Origin: Bacteroidales bacterium
GTDB lineage: Bacteria > Bacteroidota > Bacteroidia > Bacteroidales > F082
Assembly (NCBI GenBank): GCA_017651645.1
Contig: JAGCCO010000017.1
Location: 1 to 64,000 of the forward strand
Reading direction: 5' to 3'
Length of the DNA stretch: 64,000 nt
The position numbers and the translations under genes were made by a program. Positions 16,901-24,747 of this stretch are shown piece by piece. The notes beneath the pieces are model-generated. The model was not told where the DNA came from and did no database searches. It saw nothing but the letters and a program-made list of their open reading frames with translations. Every line of letters begins with the position of its first letter. Position 1 is the stretch's first letter.

Positions 16901-17051
16901 CTTCCAGGCCAAGGAGACGCTCCGCAGCGTTATCGACAACTACAAGGGCAGTGACCTGAAACAGGAAGCCCGCGCCAAACTCGCTGAGGTGGAACGCAAG
17001 GAACCCAAAGTGAGCAACAGCAACGGCATTGAACCTATTGAACTAGACTAA
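13995..17051 (+). CDS. Exported giant tetratricopeptide-repeat protein
   Basis: 1018-residue protein with a signal peptide (MRLRLKFSLILGMMIMLTNSISAQ) followed almost entirely by TPR units spaced about 34-38 residues, e.g. ALKTFTQYRSQAADAKAQRC, DKALEYYDIYKKNLTRG and YDAAVGCFRRFIQKADDSQN; many units carry the YgbF/BamD/CpoB-like ends A-x-x-x-L-x-x-[FL]. A protein-binding scaffold in the periplasm or at the outer membrane is likely. Start at ATG 13995 fits the signal peptide and the promoter; an ATG at 13929 precedes the promoter. The stop is followed 2 bases later by a beta-barrel protein gene, suggesting they act together. Confidence 0.85.
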   Translation: MRLRLKFSLILGMMIMLTNSISAQKHIESYDPEALFNEGVLLFQNQEYGAALKTFTQYRSQAADAKAQRCVDAQYYEAVSSLYLGHADGPAKVIQFVNDNPGSTWAKHANFLYANHLFKEKKYKEALAIYEKTDVFSLTTDEAQQMQFNMGYSYFQSGELDRSMPLFHGLMMNEGKYQDQARYYYAHIQYVKEKYNEALDNFRRLRSHKDYGNVVPSYIMQIDYLKGDYESVIKDGPGYIQQADKKRKSEMAQIVADAYFQQKNYDKALEYYDIYKKNLTRGISREAYYQMGVSKMMKENYKGSIADLQKIAGNSDILAQYASYYLATSYAKTGEPKYARSAFHTAYSAGFDAELSEEALFDYARLSLIPGADPFNEAVGLLDTYIEEHPKSERKAEADGMAIYLLLNAKENEEALARLEAMKKKSTELQTVYNELLYSTGIDNYQKGIYDKAQVYFSKIINSKQSATNKAEACFWLGESAYQLGDYTQAGKFLTQFKAMSAAPSLPEYCLADYDLGYIYYQKQDYDAAVGCFRRFIQKADDSQNDLKTDAYIRLGDCFFMERSYDNAINYYDLATRVGKRDADYALYQQGLCYGAKGNVNQKIAMLNDLLEAYPSTPYYEQALFEIGNTYLVHGDKRSAIANFNRLIKDRPRSTYTRQAMMKVGMIYYNNNQYDQALTNLKNLVASYPNTDESREALSIIRSIYMEENKLNEYFGYVNANGGQVKVTQQDSLAFANAELFYMDGRYQQAQAALQYYFDNFKRGAYLLKAHYYALECAEKIGTEDQVITHLDYILSQPDNDYTDNALLKMARIEYEKGNYQKAGEHYERLSRITEEPLKRLEALEGSMKSNFFMGNYDKALEMGESLRVSRDLTNEQVNQINHIMGKSYYEKGNYSAAIEKLDKSARNDKSVYGAESAYYSAMSSIKLKQYDEAENKVFNIADNFSSYDYWVAKSFIALADVYVAKENYFQAKETLRSVIDNYKGSDLKQEARAKLAEVERKEPKVSNSNGIEPIELD

Positions 17052-17053
17052 TT

Positions 17054-18781
17054 ATGAAAAGATACATCCTAATCCTGACTCTGGCCTTGATGGCCATACC
17101 CACCTTCGCCCAGCACGATGAACAAGTCACCGTGGAAGGCAAATACCGTCCCAAAGTAAACAAGGTCAACAAGTTGGTGCTTCAGCCAGAAACGCCAGAA
17201 CCCTCTTACGAGTTTCCCAGCTCGGAGGTCAATCCCAAGGAAGCCAAGCAGAAGTTTGCGCTCGACTTGGAGAAGATTGCTCCGACGGCTTTTGCTGCCA
17301 AAGATGACAAACTGGTCACTCCGACGGAGAACTTCCTTATGGCGGGCATCGGCACGAGACTTTCGCCGTTGTTCCTCTACAAGCATAACTCCATGCTGAC
17401 CAAGACCCTCGGTTTGGGCGTGGGCATCAAGCACAACTCCTCATGGGTTAACATCAAGGACTACGCGCCTTCAAGTTACATGAACAATGCCTTTGACATC
17501 AGCCTCTCGACCAGCAGATTCGATGGTTTTCAGATAGATGGCGGTGTGTATTACACGAACGACATGTACCATTTCTATGGCATCAATTTGGAGGAAACAC
17601 CGCTGACAGAAGAACAAATTGAGGTGTATTCCCCGAAAATCACTTACAACAAAGTGGGTGGTCATTTGGGATTGGCTTCCACTACTACCCGTGTAAGAGA
17701 GCTGAGCCACACTGCCAATTTGGACTATTTCTATCTGTTTGACAGAGAGCACGCTATTAATGTTGGGTATGCGCTCGGTTATGCCAACAACTTCTGGGGC
17801 GACAAGAGCCATCCGCAAAACATCGGCATTGACTTGGGATTCCAATATGACTATTGCTTGGGACAAGAGGACAAGCTTTTCGTTGTCGACAGAATCATGT
17901 TCAAGGTCAATCCGTTCATTGAGATGAGAGATGAGTTCTATCGTCTGCATCTCGGTGTGCGTCTGGACGGCGCCACACGCGATTCGGATGACGACAAGTT
18001 CCTCGCCGTTCGCCCCGATTTGAGTGGCAGTTTGTTTGTCTTGGATAAGAAGTTGGAGTTCTACGCGGGTTTGAATGGTGGACGTAAGTTATTGCGTTTC
18101 AGTGATGTCGTTGATGACAATCCGTTCGTTTCGCCTTATCTCAATCCTTCTTTGTGCGTGCTGAATGTGAAGCTCGGTTTCGATGGAGGTGTCCGTACCA
18201 ATATTATGGAGACTGTCGATTTGCATTTGGGCGTGCGCTATCGTCACACGGACAAAGACCCGCTATATGTGTATCATATTCCTGAAGCCGACCTTCTTCC
18301 TTCGGGTCTGGATCCGGTCCTGAACACTTTTGACCTCGTTTACGACGAGACCCAATTGGTGACGGTCATGATCAATGCCCGGGTCAAGATGCGCAACAGC
18401 CTCACTGCCGATTTGGGATTTGCCTACAACAGCTGCAAACCGACTACGGAAGAATACGCCTGGTATCGACCCACAACGGAAGGCAAGCTGAAGCTGACCT
18501 ATGACTTCAACGATCAGTTGTCGTTCAACACTGCATTCCTATATCAAGGAGGCCGTTATGCCAAGGTTTGGGACGGTGTGGTCGACTGGCAGAACTTCAA
18601 TTTCAAGGCCGAAAAGCTTAAAGATGTCTTTGACCTCAGCATCGGTGCGGATTACAAGGTGAACGACCAGATTACGGCCTTCGCCTTGTTGGATAACGTG
18701 GCGCACCAGAAATACCAGTTGTATTATAATTATCCCGTTACGGGTATCCAATTCTTCGCAGGTGTGAAACTGAGATTCTAA
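17054..18781 (+). CDS. Outer-membrane beta-barrel protein, TonB-receptor-like without plug
   Basis: 575-residue protein with signal peptide MKRYILILTLALMAIPTFAQ, a short N-terminal periplasmic stretch (VTVEGKYRPKVNKVNKLVL), then alternating amphipathic strands to a terminal Phe (FFAGVKLRF), the usual outer-membrane insertion signal. No TonB box or full plug domain is visible, so it is probably a structural or assembly barrel rather than an active transporter. It starts 2 bases after the TPR gene and is followed by a terminator, making a two-gene unit. Substrate unknown. Confidence 0.8.
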   Translation: MKRYILILTLALMAIPTFAQHDEQVTVEGKYRPKVNKVNKLVLQPETPEPSYEFPSSEVNPKEAKQKFALDLEKIAPTAFAAKDDKLVTPTENFLMAGIGTRLSPLFLYKHNSMLTKTLGLGVGIKHNSSWVNIKDYAPSSYMNNAFDISLSTSRFDGFQIDGGVYYTNDMYHFYGINLEETPLTEEQIEVYSPKITYNKVGGHLGLASTTTRVRELSHTANLDYFYLFDREHAINVGYALGYANNFWGDKSHPQNIGIDLGFQYDYCLGQEDKLFVVDRIMFKVNPFIEMRDEFYRLHLGVRLDGATRDSDDDKFLAVRPDLSGSLFVLDKKLEFYAGLNGGRKLLRFSDVVDDNPFVSPYLNPSLCVLNVKLGFDGGVRTNIMETVDLHLGVRYRHTDKDPLYVYHIPEADLLPSGLDPVLNTFDLVYDETQLVTVMINARVKMRNSLTADLGFAYNSCKPTTEEYAWYRPTTEGKLKLTYDFNDQLSFNTAFLYQGGRYAKVWDGVVDWQNFNFKAEKLKDVFDLSIGADYKVNDQITAFALLDNVAHQKYQLYYNYPVTGIQFFAGVKLRF

Positions 18782-18819
18782 AAAGAAATGCCAGTCAATT
18801 TCGACTGGCATTTCTTTTT
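18782..18819. terminator. Strong bidirectional intrinsic terminator
   Basis: 15-bp perfect stem AAAGAAATGCCAGTC (18782-18796) with GACTGGCATTTCTTT (18803-18817), flanked by A and T runs. It ends the TPR/barrel unit on the plus strand and abuts the DUF4301 stop codon (18818-18820) on the minus strand. Confidence 0.9.
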
Positions 18820-20332
18820 ATTTGCTATGCATTGGCTTTAGCAAGTCGTTCACCGTCTTCACGGGATTGAAGGTCTCGATGGGCACTTCGACGAAGATGG
18901 TGATCCAGTCGGCCATGGCGCCGTTCCAGAGGCCTGGAAGCTCAAGGGCTTTCAGCTCTCGTCCGTCCTTCGACTTGTTGGAGATGAATCCTGTGTTGGT
19001 GTCTACATAGTCGGTCAGGCAGAAGGCTTCGCCTTTGTAGTTCCAGCAGCCGCACACTAGGTCGACAGGGTTGAAGTGCGTCGAGCCTTGGAAGATGGCT
19101 TCTTGTTGCGCGTTCTTGTGGTCGATTTGTGAGGATTCGATGATTTGCAGCGATACCTCGTCATCCAGGTTCTTCACCCAGAATGGACCACCACCGGGCT
19201 CGCCTTCGTTCTTTACCATGCCGCAGATGCGCATTGGGCGGTTGAGTTTATTGTATAGGTAGTCAATCTTTTCGATGTCGTTGTAGCCATTCACGAAATC
19301 GGGGATGTCGATCATCAGGTCCTCTTTGGCGAAACGCATGGCCTCATCCAGTTCCTCGGCAGAGACGGCACCTTGGTCGAGCATCTCGAGATAATCGAAG
19401 GTGCGTTGCTGCAGGTGGAGCAAGAGACCCGCCAACACCTTTTTATATACGATGGTGGTCTGTGCCTTGGTCTCAGGAACGATGTTGTCGATGTTCTTGA
19501 TGAAAACGATTTCCTCGCCAAGGTCGTTCAAGTTCTCGATGAGGGCCCCGTGACCGCCGGGACGGAACAGGATCTTGCCGTTGGCCTCGCGGAACAGATC
19601 GCCGTTGGCGTCAATAGCCACGGTGTCGGTGGAAGGCTTCTGGCAGGAGTAGGTGATGTCGTAACGTACGCCGTATTTCTTTTCGTAGTCGGCTTTCAGG
19701 GCGCCGACGGTCTTCTTAAACGGCTCTTCATGCTCGGGTGAGACGGTGAAGTGTAGCTTGGCCACGCCTTCGTTGTCGGTGGCATAGCGTGCGGCTTCCA
19801 CCAGATGCTCTTCCAGGGCCAGGCGGTTGAATCCATCATAGTGGTGGAACTTCAGCAAGGCCTTGGGCAGCTTGCCGTAATTGAGGCCGTCTTCGAGGAG
19901 CAGGGCTTTCACCACGTCCACCTTACGGCCTTGTTGCAGCATGGCGTCGATGTCGAGGCCATAGATTTTCTTTGAGGCTGCATTGAGATCATCGAAGAAG
20001 GCGAAGCTGTGGATATGGGCGAAGAAGATATCGGTGAACTTGGTCTCTTCCGCGGTCTCGATGAAGGCGAAGAGGTCCTTGAACATGCGCGAGGCGGCAC
20101 CCGAGGCGGGGACGAACTTGGTGAACTGATAGAACTCCTTGTCAGCGTCGAACACGGCGGTCATCATGTTCGCTTGTTCCTCATCCATGCGCAGGATGCC
20201 GTCGCCGAGGGTGGCGGGGCGCATCAGCTGGACGTATTGTGTGCCTCTTTTCAGCTGGGCGACTTGGTTTATTACTTGATTTTCAGCGATGTTTCTTTCT
20301 GAAAGCTGTTGAAGGTCTTTTTCTGTAAGCAT
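18818..20332 (-). CDS. DUF4301 family protein
   Basis: 504-residue cytoplasmic protein of a family common in Bacteroidota (DUF4301), function unproven. Sequence blocks include FVPASGAASRMFKDLFAF near the N-terminus, LPKALLKFHHY, RPGGHGALIENLNDL and MRICGMVKNEGEPGGGPFW. The ASGAASRM loop resembles the glycine-rich entry of nucleotidyltransferases (sugar-nucleotide pyrophosphorylase-like), and RPGGHGAL also fits that fold, so a nucleotidyltransferase-like activity is possible but only inferred. Start at ATG 20332 (MLTEKDLQQL), just downstream of the minus-strand TATTTTTG box; the frame remains open through the tRNA region, which is not coding. Confidence 0.8.
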   Translation of the reverse strand: MLTEKDLQQLSERNIAENQVINQVAQLKRGTQYVQLMRPATLGDGILRMDEEQANMMTAVFDADKEFYQFTKFVPASGAASRMFKDLFAFIETAEETKFTDIFFAHIHSFAFFDDLNAASKKIYGLDIDAMLQQGRKVDVVKALLLEDGLNYGKLPKALLKFHHYDGFNRLALEEHLVEAARYATDNEGVAKLHFTVSPEHEEPFKKTVGALKADYEKKYGVRYDITYSCQKPSTDTVAIDANGDLFREANGKILFRPGGHGALIENLNDLGEEIVFIKNIDNIVPETKAQTTIVYKKVLAGLLLHLQQRTFDYLEMLDQGAVSAEELDEAMRFAKEDLMIDIPDFVNGYNDIEKIDYLYNKLNRPMRICGMVKNEGEPGGGPFWVKNLDDEVSLQIIESSQIDHKNAQQEAIFQGSTHFNPVDLVCGCWNYKGEAFCLTDYVDTNTGFISNKSKDGRELKALELPGLWNGAMADWITIFVEVPIETFNPVKTVNDLLKPMHSK

Positions 20333-20353
20333 AATTGTAGGTTTTAAACGCTT

Positions 20354-20361
20354 CAAAAATA
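20354..20361 (-). promoter_or_regulatory. -7 box for the DUF4301 gene
   Basis: Minus-strand TATTTTTG, 21 bases before the ATG at 20332. No well-spaced -33 TTTG is clear. Confidence 0.5.
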
Positions 20362-20433
20362 AGAAATTAAGTAATGCAAAGAAAAAAAACCTCAAAATTT
20401 TTCTCAAAGTAGTTGTGGCAATGAAAAAAGTTG

Positions 20434-20441
20434 TATTTTTG
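20434..20441 (+). promoter_or_regulatory. -7 box of the tRNA-Leu operon
   Basis: TATTTTTG, ending 10 bases before the first base of tRNA-Leu(GAG), diverging from the DUF4301 gene. Confidence 0.6.
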
Positions 20442-20451
20442 CAGCCGCTAA

Positions 20452-20535
20452 GCCCAGGTGGTGAAATTGGTAGACACGCTACTTTGAGGGGGTAGTGCCG
20501 ATTACGGCATGCAAGTTCGACTCTTGTCCTGGGCA
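20452..20535 (+). tRNA. tRNA-Leu (anticodon GAG)
   Basis: 84 bases with a 7-bp acceptor stem (GCCCAGG/CCTGGGC), long variable arm (GTGCCGATTACGGCA), T arm with GTTCGAC, and anticodon stem CTACT/GGTAG enclosing loop TTGAGGG, anticodon GAG. Discriminator base A; the 3' CCA is not encoded. It reads CUC and CUU codons. Confidence 0.95.
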
Positions 20536-20545
20536 CACTCACCAA

Positions 20546-20627
20546 GCCCCGATGGCGGAATTGGTAGACGCGTACGTTTCAGGTGCGTATATCGAGAGGT
20601 GTGCAGGTTCGACTCCTGTTCGGGGCA
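20546..20627 (+). tRNA. tRNA-Leu (anticodon CAG)
   Basis: 82 bases, acceptor stem GCCCCGA/TCGGGGC, D arm with TTGGTAGA, anticodon stem TACGT/GCGTA with loop TTCAGGT (anticodon CAG, reads CUG), long variable arm and T arm GTTCGAC. Discriminator A, CCA not encoded. Ten bases after the first tRNA-Leu, so both are likely processed from one transcript. Confidence 0.95.
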
Positions 20628-20639
20628 CCCTAAAAATAG

Positions 20640-20674
20640 AAACCTAATTGATTTTCAGTCAGTTAGGTTTTTTT
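20640..20674 (+). terminator. Intrinsic terminator of the tRNA-Leu operon
   Basis: AAACCTAA (20640-20647) pairs with TTAGGTTT (20663-20670), followed by T-rich sequence. The remaining spacer to 20715 holds no other feature I can see. Confidence 0.7.
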
Positions 20675-20715
20675 AGTGCAATTTTTGGCGTGATTTTGGC
20701 TACTTATTTTCCTAC

Positions 20716-21627
20716 TTAGGCCATCCCCGGGAACGGCCTCGCAAAGACCTTCGGGAAAGGCGTTTCAAACTCCATGTCTGTTTTCTTGATGGGATGTTGG
20801 AAACAGAGCTTGTAGGCGTGCAGGCAGAGACGACCCAATGAGTTGTCACCGTTGCCGTATTTCACGTCTCCCACCACAGGATGCCCGATATCGGCCATGT
20901 GGACACGGATTTGGTTCTTGCGACCAGTCTCCAACTGAAGCTCAACCAAGGAATACCTCGGATTGGAATACAAGGTCCTATAATAGGTCTCGGCGTACTT
21001 GCCACCGTTGTCGGTCGGACTGGAGTAGGTGATGAAGGCCTTGTTGTCCTTCAGCCACGAGGCCACCATGCCTTCCTTCTTCTCCATGCATCCACATACC
21101 ACCGCCACATAACGACGGTCATACACGATGTTCTTCCAGTCTTCCTCGAACATCAGCGCAACATCCTTACTTTTGGCGAAGAGCATCAAACCGCTGGTGT
21201 CGCGGTCGAGGCGATGGATGGTATGGGCACGGCAGCGTTGCTGCGTGTAGATGAAATAATCGTTCAGGATGCCTTGTGCTGTGTCTTTCTCCTTGGTGGG
21301 GCTGTTGGTGAGCAGTCCTTCCTTCTTGTCGATGACGAGGAGGTATTTATCTTCATAGACGATGCTCAACCAAGGGCTGCGGAAGCGTTCCTTAGCGGTG
21401 GGCTTGCCAATTTCGACCACCATGCCGGGCTCCAAGGCGAAGTCGAATTGCGTGGTGCGCTGACCGTCGACCGAAACGACTTTGTTGGCCAACATGCGTT
21501 TGACCTTGTTGCGGCTGATGCCATCCATTTTCTTCATCAGGAAATCCATCAGCTGTGCTGGATCCGATACGTTGAATTTTAGTGGGTTGCTTTTGGAATG
21601 CGGTACTTTCTTTTCGTCTTTTTTCAT
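20716..21627 (-). CDS. RluA-family 23S/tRNA pseudouridine synthase
   Basis: Isomerises uridine to pseudouridine in rRNA or tRNA. The 303-residue protein has an N-terminal S4 RNA-binding domain (QLMDFLMKKMDGISRNKVKRM, residues about 26-90) and an RluA catalytic domain with HTIHRLDRDTSGLMLFAK carrying the catalytic Asp, plus the C-terminal LETGRKNQIRVHMADIGHP. It begins 12 bases after the dnaB stop, probably in one transcript. I cannot decide between the RluC, RluD and YlyB-like subgroups, so no symbol is given. Confidence 0.9.
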   Translation of the reverse strand: MKKDEKKVPHSKSNPLKFNVSDPAQLMDFLMKKMDGISRNKVKRMLANKVVSVDGQRTTQFDFALEPGMVVEIGKPTAKERFRSPWLSIVYEDKYLLVIDKKEGLLTNSPTKEKDTAQGILNDYFIYTQQRCRAHTIHRLDRDTSGLMLFAKSKDVALMFEEDWKNIVYDRRYVAVVCGCMEKKEGMVASWLKDNKAFITYSSPTDNGGKYAETYYRTLYSNPRYSLVELQLETGRKNQIRVHMADIGHPVVGDVKYGNGDNSLGRLCLHAYKLCFQHPIKKTDMEFETPFPKVFARPFPGMA

Positions 21628-21639
21628 TGCTAAATCGAG

Positions 21640-23196
21640 TTAGAATGGTATGGGCTCATCAGAGGTGATGGACGGATTATAAGAAGACATGCTATCGTCG
21701 TCGTTCATCTTCGAACTATAGACTTGCGGCCGGTCAAACTGATTGTTGGGACCGATGGTGGTGAAGCTGCTGTTGTCGAAGCCTTGCTCCATTTCCTCGA
21801 AACGGGCGTATTGGCCGACGAATCTCAGTTCCACTTCGCCCAGTTTGCCGTTACGGTGTTTGGCAATGTCTATGATGGTGTAGCCTTTTGGCTTATCCTC
21901 GGCATCCACACCATCCTTATAATACTCAGGACGATAGATGAACATCACCATGTCGGCATCCTGCTCGATGGCGCCTGACTCGCGCAAGTCGGAGAGGATG
22001 GGCTTCTTTGAACCAGGACGTTGTTCCACGCTACGGCTCAGCTGCGAAAGAGCCAGCACTGGAATTTCCAACTCCTTGGCCAAACTCTTCAGTGAGCGTG
22101 AGATGGTGCTGATTTCCTGCTCTCGGTTGAGGCCTTTGTCGCCTTTCGCAGTCATGAGTTGCAAGTAATCGACGAAGACCATCTGGATGTCATGTTGCTG
22201 TTTTAGGCGGCGACATTTGGCGCGCAATTCAAAGACAGAGAGCTGGGGCGTGTCGTCGATGAAGATAGGTGCATCAGTCAATGGGGTGACTTTGGTGTTC
22301 AGCTGCTGCCATTCATATTCGGCCAAGTCGCCCGAACGTAGTTTGTCGGCAGTAAGCGAGGTCTCAGTCGAAATCAAACGTGTAACCAGCTGTACTGAAG
22401 ACATTTCCAATGAGAAGAAGGCAACAGGACGGTTAAAGTTGACGGCGGCATTACGAGCCAGGTTCAGGGCGAAGGCAGTCTTACCCATACTAGGGCGTGC
22501 CGCCAGGATGATGAGGTCTGACTTCTGCCAGCCTTGGGTGATGCGGTCGAGCTCGGTATAGCCCGAAGGTACACCGCGCAGCTTGTCGTCAGCGTTTTTT
22601 GCGTTTTGGATCTCCTTGATGGCTCGGCTGACCAAGTCCTGCATCGAGTCGTAGCTGCGGCGCAGGTTGTTCTCACTGATTTGGAAGAGGTTGTTCTCGG
22701 CCTTGTCCAGCAGGTCGAACACGTCGGTGGTGTCTTCGAAGGCATCATGGATCATGTCGGACGAAATCAGAATCAGCTGACGCTGAATGTGTTTCTGCAT
22801 GATGATACGGGCGTGGTACTCGATGTTTGCAGCCGAGACAACGCGGTTGGTGAGCTTTGAGATATAGTAGGCACCGCCGACCATCTCCAACTCACCACGT
22901 TGCTTTAGTTCGTTGGTAACGGTCAGGATATCAATGGGTTCTGATTTGCCAAATAGGGATTTGATGGCGGCAAATATCTTTTGGTGTTTGTCGAGATAGA
23001 AGGCTTCGGGTGACAATATGTCGATGACTTCGTTGACGGCTTCCTTCTCCAACATGAGGGCACCGAGTACGACCTCTTCGAGGTCGGTAGCTTGGGGAGG
23101 AATACGCCCTTGATTGGCAAAGACTTGCTCGGGCGTCATCAGATTTCTTTTAGCGGTGTCGCCGAAAGGGCGGCGCGTGATAGTATCGTTAGGCAT
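21640..23196 (-). CDS. dnaB: Replicative DNA helicase DnaB
   Basis: Hexameric 5'-3' replicative helicase. The 518-residue protein has the N-terminal primase-interacting domain (PPQATDLEEVVLGALMLEKEAV), linker, and RecA-like ATPase with Walker A ARPSMGKTAFALNLARN, Walker B-type MVFVDYLQLM, and the conserved ISRSLKSLAKELEIPVLALSQLSR. No intein is present, unlike some DnaB proteins. A TACTTTTG box lies about 30 bases upstream on the minus strand. It is followed by an RluA-type gene. Confidence 0.97.
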   Translation of the reverse strand: MPNDTITRRPFGDTAKRNLMTPEQVFANQGRIPPQATDLEEVVLGALMLEKEAVNEVIDILSPEAFYLDKHQKIFAAIKSLFGKSEPIDILTVTNELKQRGELEMVGGAYYISKLTNRVVSAANIEYHARIIMQKHIQRQLILISSDMIHDAFEDTTDVFDLLDKAENNLFQISENNLRRSYDSMQDLVSRAIKEIQNAKNADDKLRGVPSGYTELDRITQGWQKSDLIILAARPSMGKTAFALNLARNAAVNFNRPVAFFSLEMSSVQLVTRLISTETSLTADKLRSGDLAEYEWQQLNTKVTPLTDAPIFIDDTPQLSVFELRAKCRRLKQQHDIQMVFVDYLQLMTAKGDKGLNREQEISTISRSLKSLAKELEIPVLALSQLSRSVEQRPGSKKPILSDLRESGAIEQDADMVMFIYRPEYYKDGVDAEDKPKGYTIIDIAKHRNGKLGEVELRFVGQYARFEEMEQGFDNSSFTTIGPNNQFDRPQVYSSKMNDDDSMSSYNPSITSDEPIPF

Positions 23197-23227
23197 GATT
23201 TTGTATTTCTCTGTTCGTTTCGAAATG

Positions 23228-23235
23228 CAAAAGTA
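23228..23235 (-). promoter_or_regulatory. -7 box of dnaB
   Basis: Minus-strand TACTTTTG, about 31 bases before the dnaB ATG at 23196; no clear -33 TTTG. Confidence 0.55.
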
Positions 23236-23281
23236 CGGATTAAAACTCGCCCCGATGAGACTCTTTTAAGGAAGTTATCAA

Positions 23282-24745
23282 CTACTTGAAAAGGTGTTGA
23301 TAAGTTTTTGCAACCACTTCATTTTCAGCAATTAGGTCTTCGCGTGCCTGTTGATAACCTATGAGGTCGTTGCTGGTGGCTTCGAGGAGAATCCGGCTGT
23401 GTTCGAAGAGTTTAGCCTCGTCAAAAAGTGCCGTTTCAAGACGTTGCAGAGTGAGTCCCCGTTTGATGGCAGGGTGGTAAAAATGGGCTTCTTGGAGTAC
23501 TTCGAAGAGATTGAAGACCTTATAACCCACCGTTTGGTTCTGGATGATTTCGTGACGGAGCAGGGTAGTGCTAAGATTTTGAGGTGTAAAACATACAATC
23601 AGCTCATAATGAGAGAGTTTCTCAATAAGTAGGTCAATGGCCTCTTTCCAGCGGCTATGGTCATCGAAACAATCCCAAACGAAACAGCCTTCAGCAACCA
23701 TGTCATCCCCAAGTGGGTTTGTGGGCGGCACGAGATCTATGGCTGCTGATGATTCATGTTCTCTATGCAGTGCAAAAGCCAGTATCATCTCCTCGTAGGG
23801 CTTTGTGCCATCGAGTTCAGGCACGGCGGGACGATGGAGCAGGAGGTTCAGGTAGGCAATGGACTTGGGCTTGGGTTGCGGTGCAAGCGAGTAAAGTGTC
23901 TTGTAATCAATATAATACGAGTTAGTTTCTAAAGCTTCAATCTGATGGGCTTCTTCGGAATCAGGCTCGACTTGTTGGAGCATCTTGGTGTTGGTGTTCA
24001 CACCGTTGAAATAGCTTTGGAGCAGGACTTCGTCGTCCATCGCGGTGGTAAATAGAAAACTGTTCTTTGGAATGAGTTTCCAACAATGTCCTTGAAAATC
24101 ACAAGAGTAGGGGTTGTGGCATTGTGTTCCAATATTGACGACGGGAGCATGAGGCAAGGCGACCACAGCTTTCAGCCGTTCCACGTTTTGCGCGACGAAG
24201 CTTTTTCTTTCAATGACATATTCCATCACCGACTCCATCTTGAACAGCTGTTGCACGTCGATGGGACCGTCTTTCACATAGTCGCCGTTGAGGTACATGA
24301 GGCGGAAATCACTGAGTGGCACCCCGCAACCCTGCAGCACATAATATTGAAGGGCGGCATCATTATAATAGGTGTCGCTGAGCTTCATGGAGCTTTTCAC
24401 CTCTACGGCCAGCCATTGGTCGCCTTCGCGAACGAGCATATCCAGCATAATGAGTGTGTCATTATACTGAAAAACAGCCTCGTACATTACCTTGACTTCT
24501 GGATTGCTGAGGTTGGCCCAGGTCTCTTGCACTTTTTTGGGGAATTGTGATGGAGCGTTGGGTGACATATCTATGCCACCTGGGAAGACTTTGTGTGCTA
24601 GAACGCCCACATCGGTGCCGCGCTGGAACTTCGCCCTTTGCTCAATACTCAACTTGTCGCGCAGATAAGGGTGCTTTTTCTGCATGTACAGTGCCTTCTC
24701 GCATTGTAAGCCTTTGATATAGGTGGATTTGGAGAGAATGTGCAT
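23282..24745 (-). CDS. DUF2779 protein with Cas4-like Fe-S nuclease domain
   Basis: 487-residue protein. The N-terminal half has the Cas4/RecB-type PD-(D/E)xK fold signature: entry Cys in KGLQCEKALY (residue 15), Asp in LIMLDMLV, the EVKSSMK motif, and a cysteine triplet in CHNPYSCDFQGHC. One early plus three late Cys is the classic arrangement for a [4Fe-4S] cluster in Cas4/AddB nucleases. The C-terminal half is the DUF2779 region, reminiscent of an RNase H-like exonuclease fold. Probably a DNA end-processing enzyme; no CRISPR array or cas gene is nearby. It ends 2 bases before the exonuclease gene starts on the same strand order, so the two are likely co-expressed. Confidence 0.82.
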   Translation of the reverse strand: MHILSKSTYIKGLQCEKALYMQKKHPYLRDKLSIEQRAKFQRGTDVGVLAHKVFPGGIDMSPNAPSQFPKKVQETWANLSNPEVKVMYEAVFQYNDTLIMLDMLVREGDQWLAVEVKSSMKLSDTYYNDAALQYYVLQGCGVPLSDFRLMYLNGDYVKDGPIDVQQLFKMESVMEYVIERKSFVAQNVERLKAVVALPHAPVVNIGTQCHNPYSCDFQGHCWKLIPKNSFLFTTAMDDEVLLQSYFNGVNTNTKMLQQVEPDSEEAHQIEALETNSYYIDYKTLYSLAPQPKPKSIAYLNLLLHRPAVPELDGTKPYEEMILAFALHREHESSAAIDLVPPTNPLGDDMVAEGCFVWDCFDDHSRWKEAIDLLIEKLSHYELIVCFTPQNLSTTLLRHEIIQNQTVGYKVFNLFEVLQEAHFYHPAIKRGLTLQRLETALFDEAKLFEHSRILLEATSNDLIGYQQAREDLIAENEVVAKTYQHLFK

Positions 24746-24747
24746 GC

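Noticed and set aside
20333..20545. N-terminal extension of DUF4301 through the tRNA-Leu gene
   Set aside because: It would overlap a tRNA in antisense; ATG 20332 matches the family and the promoter.
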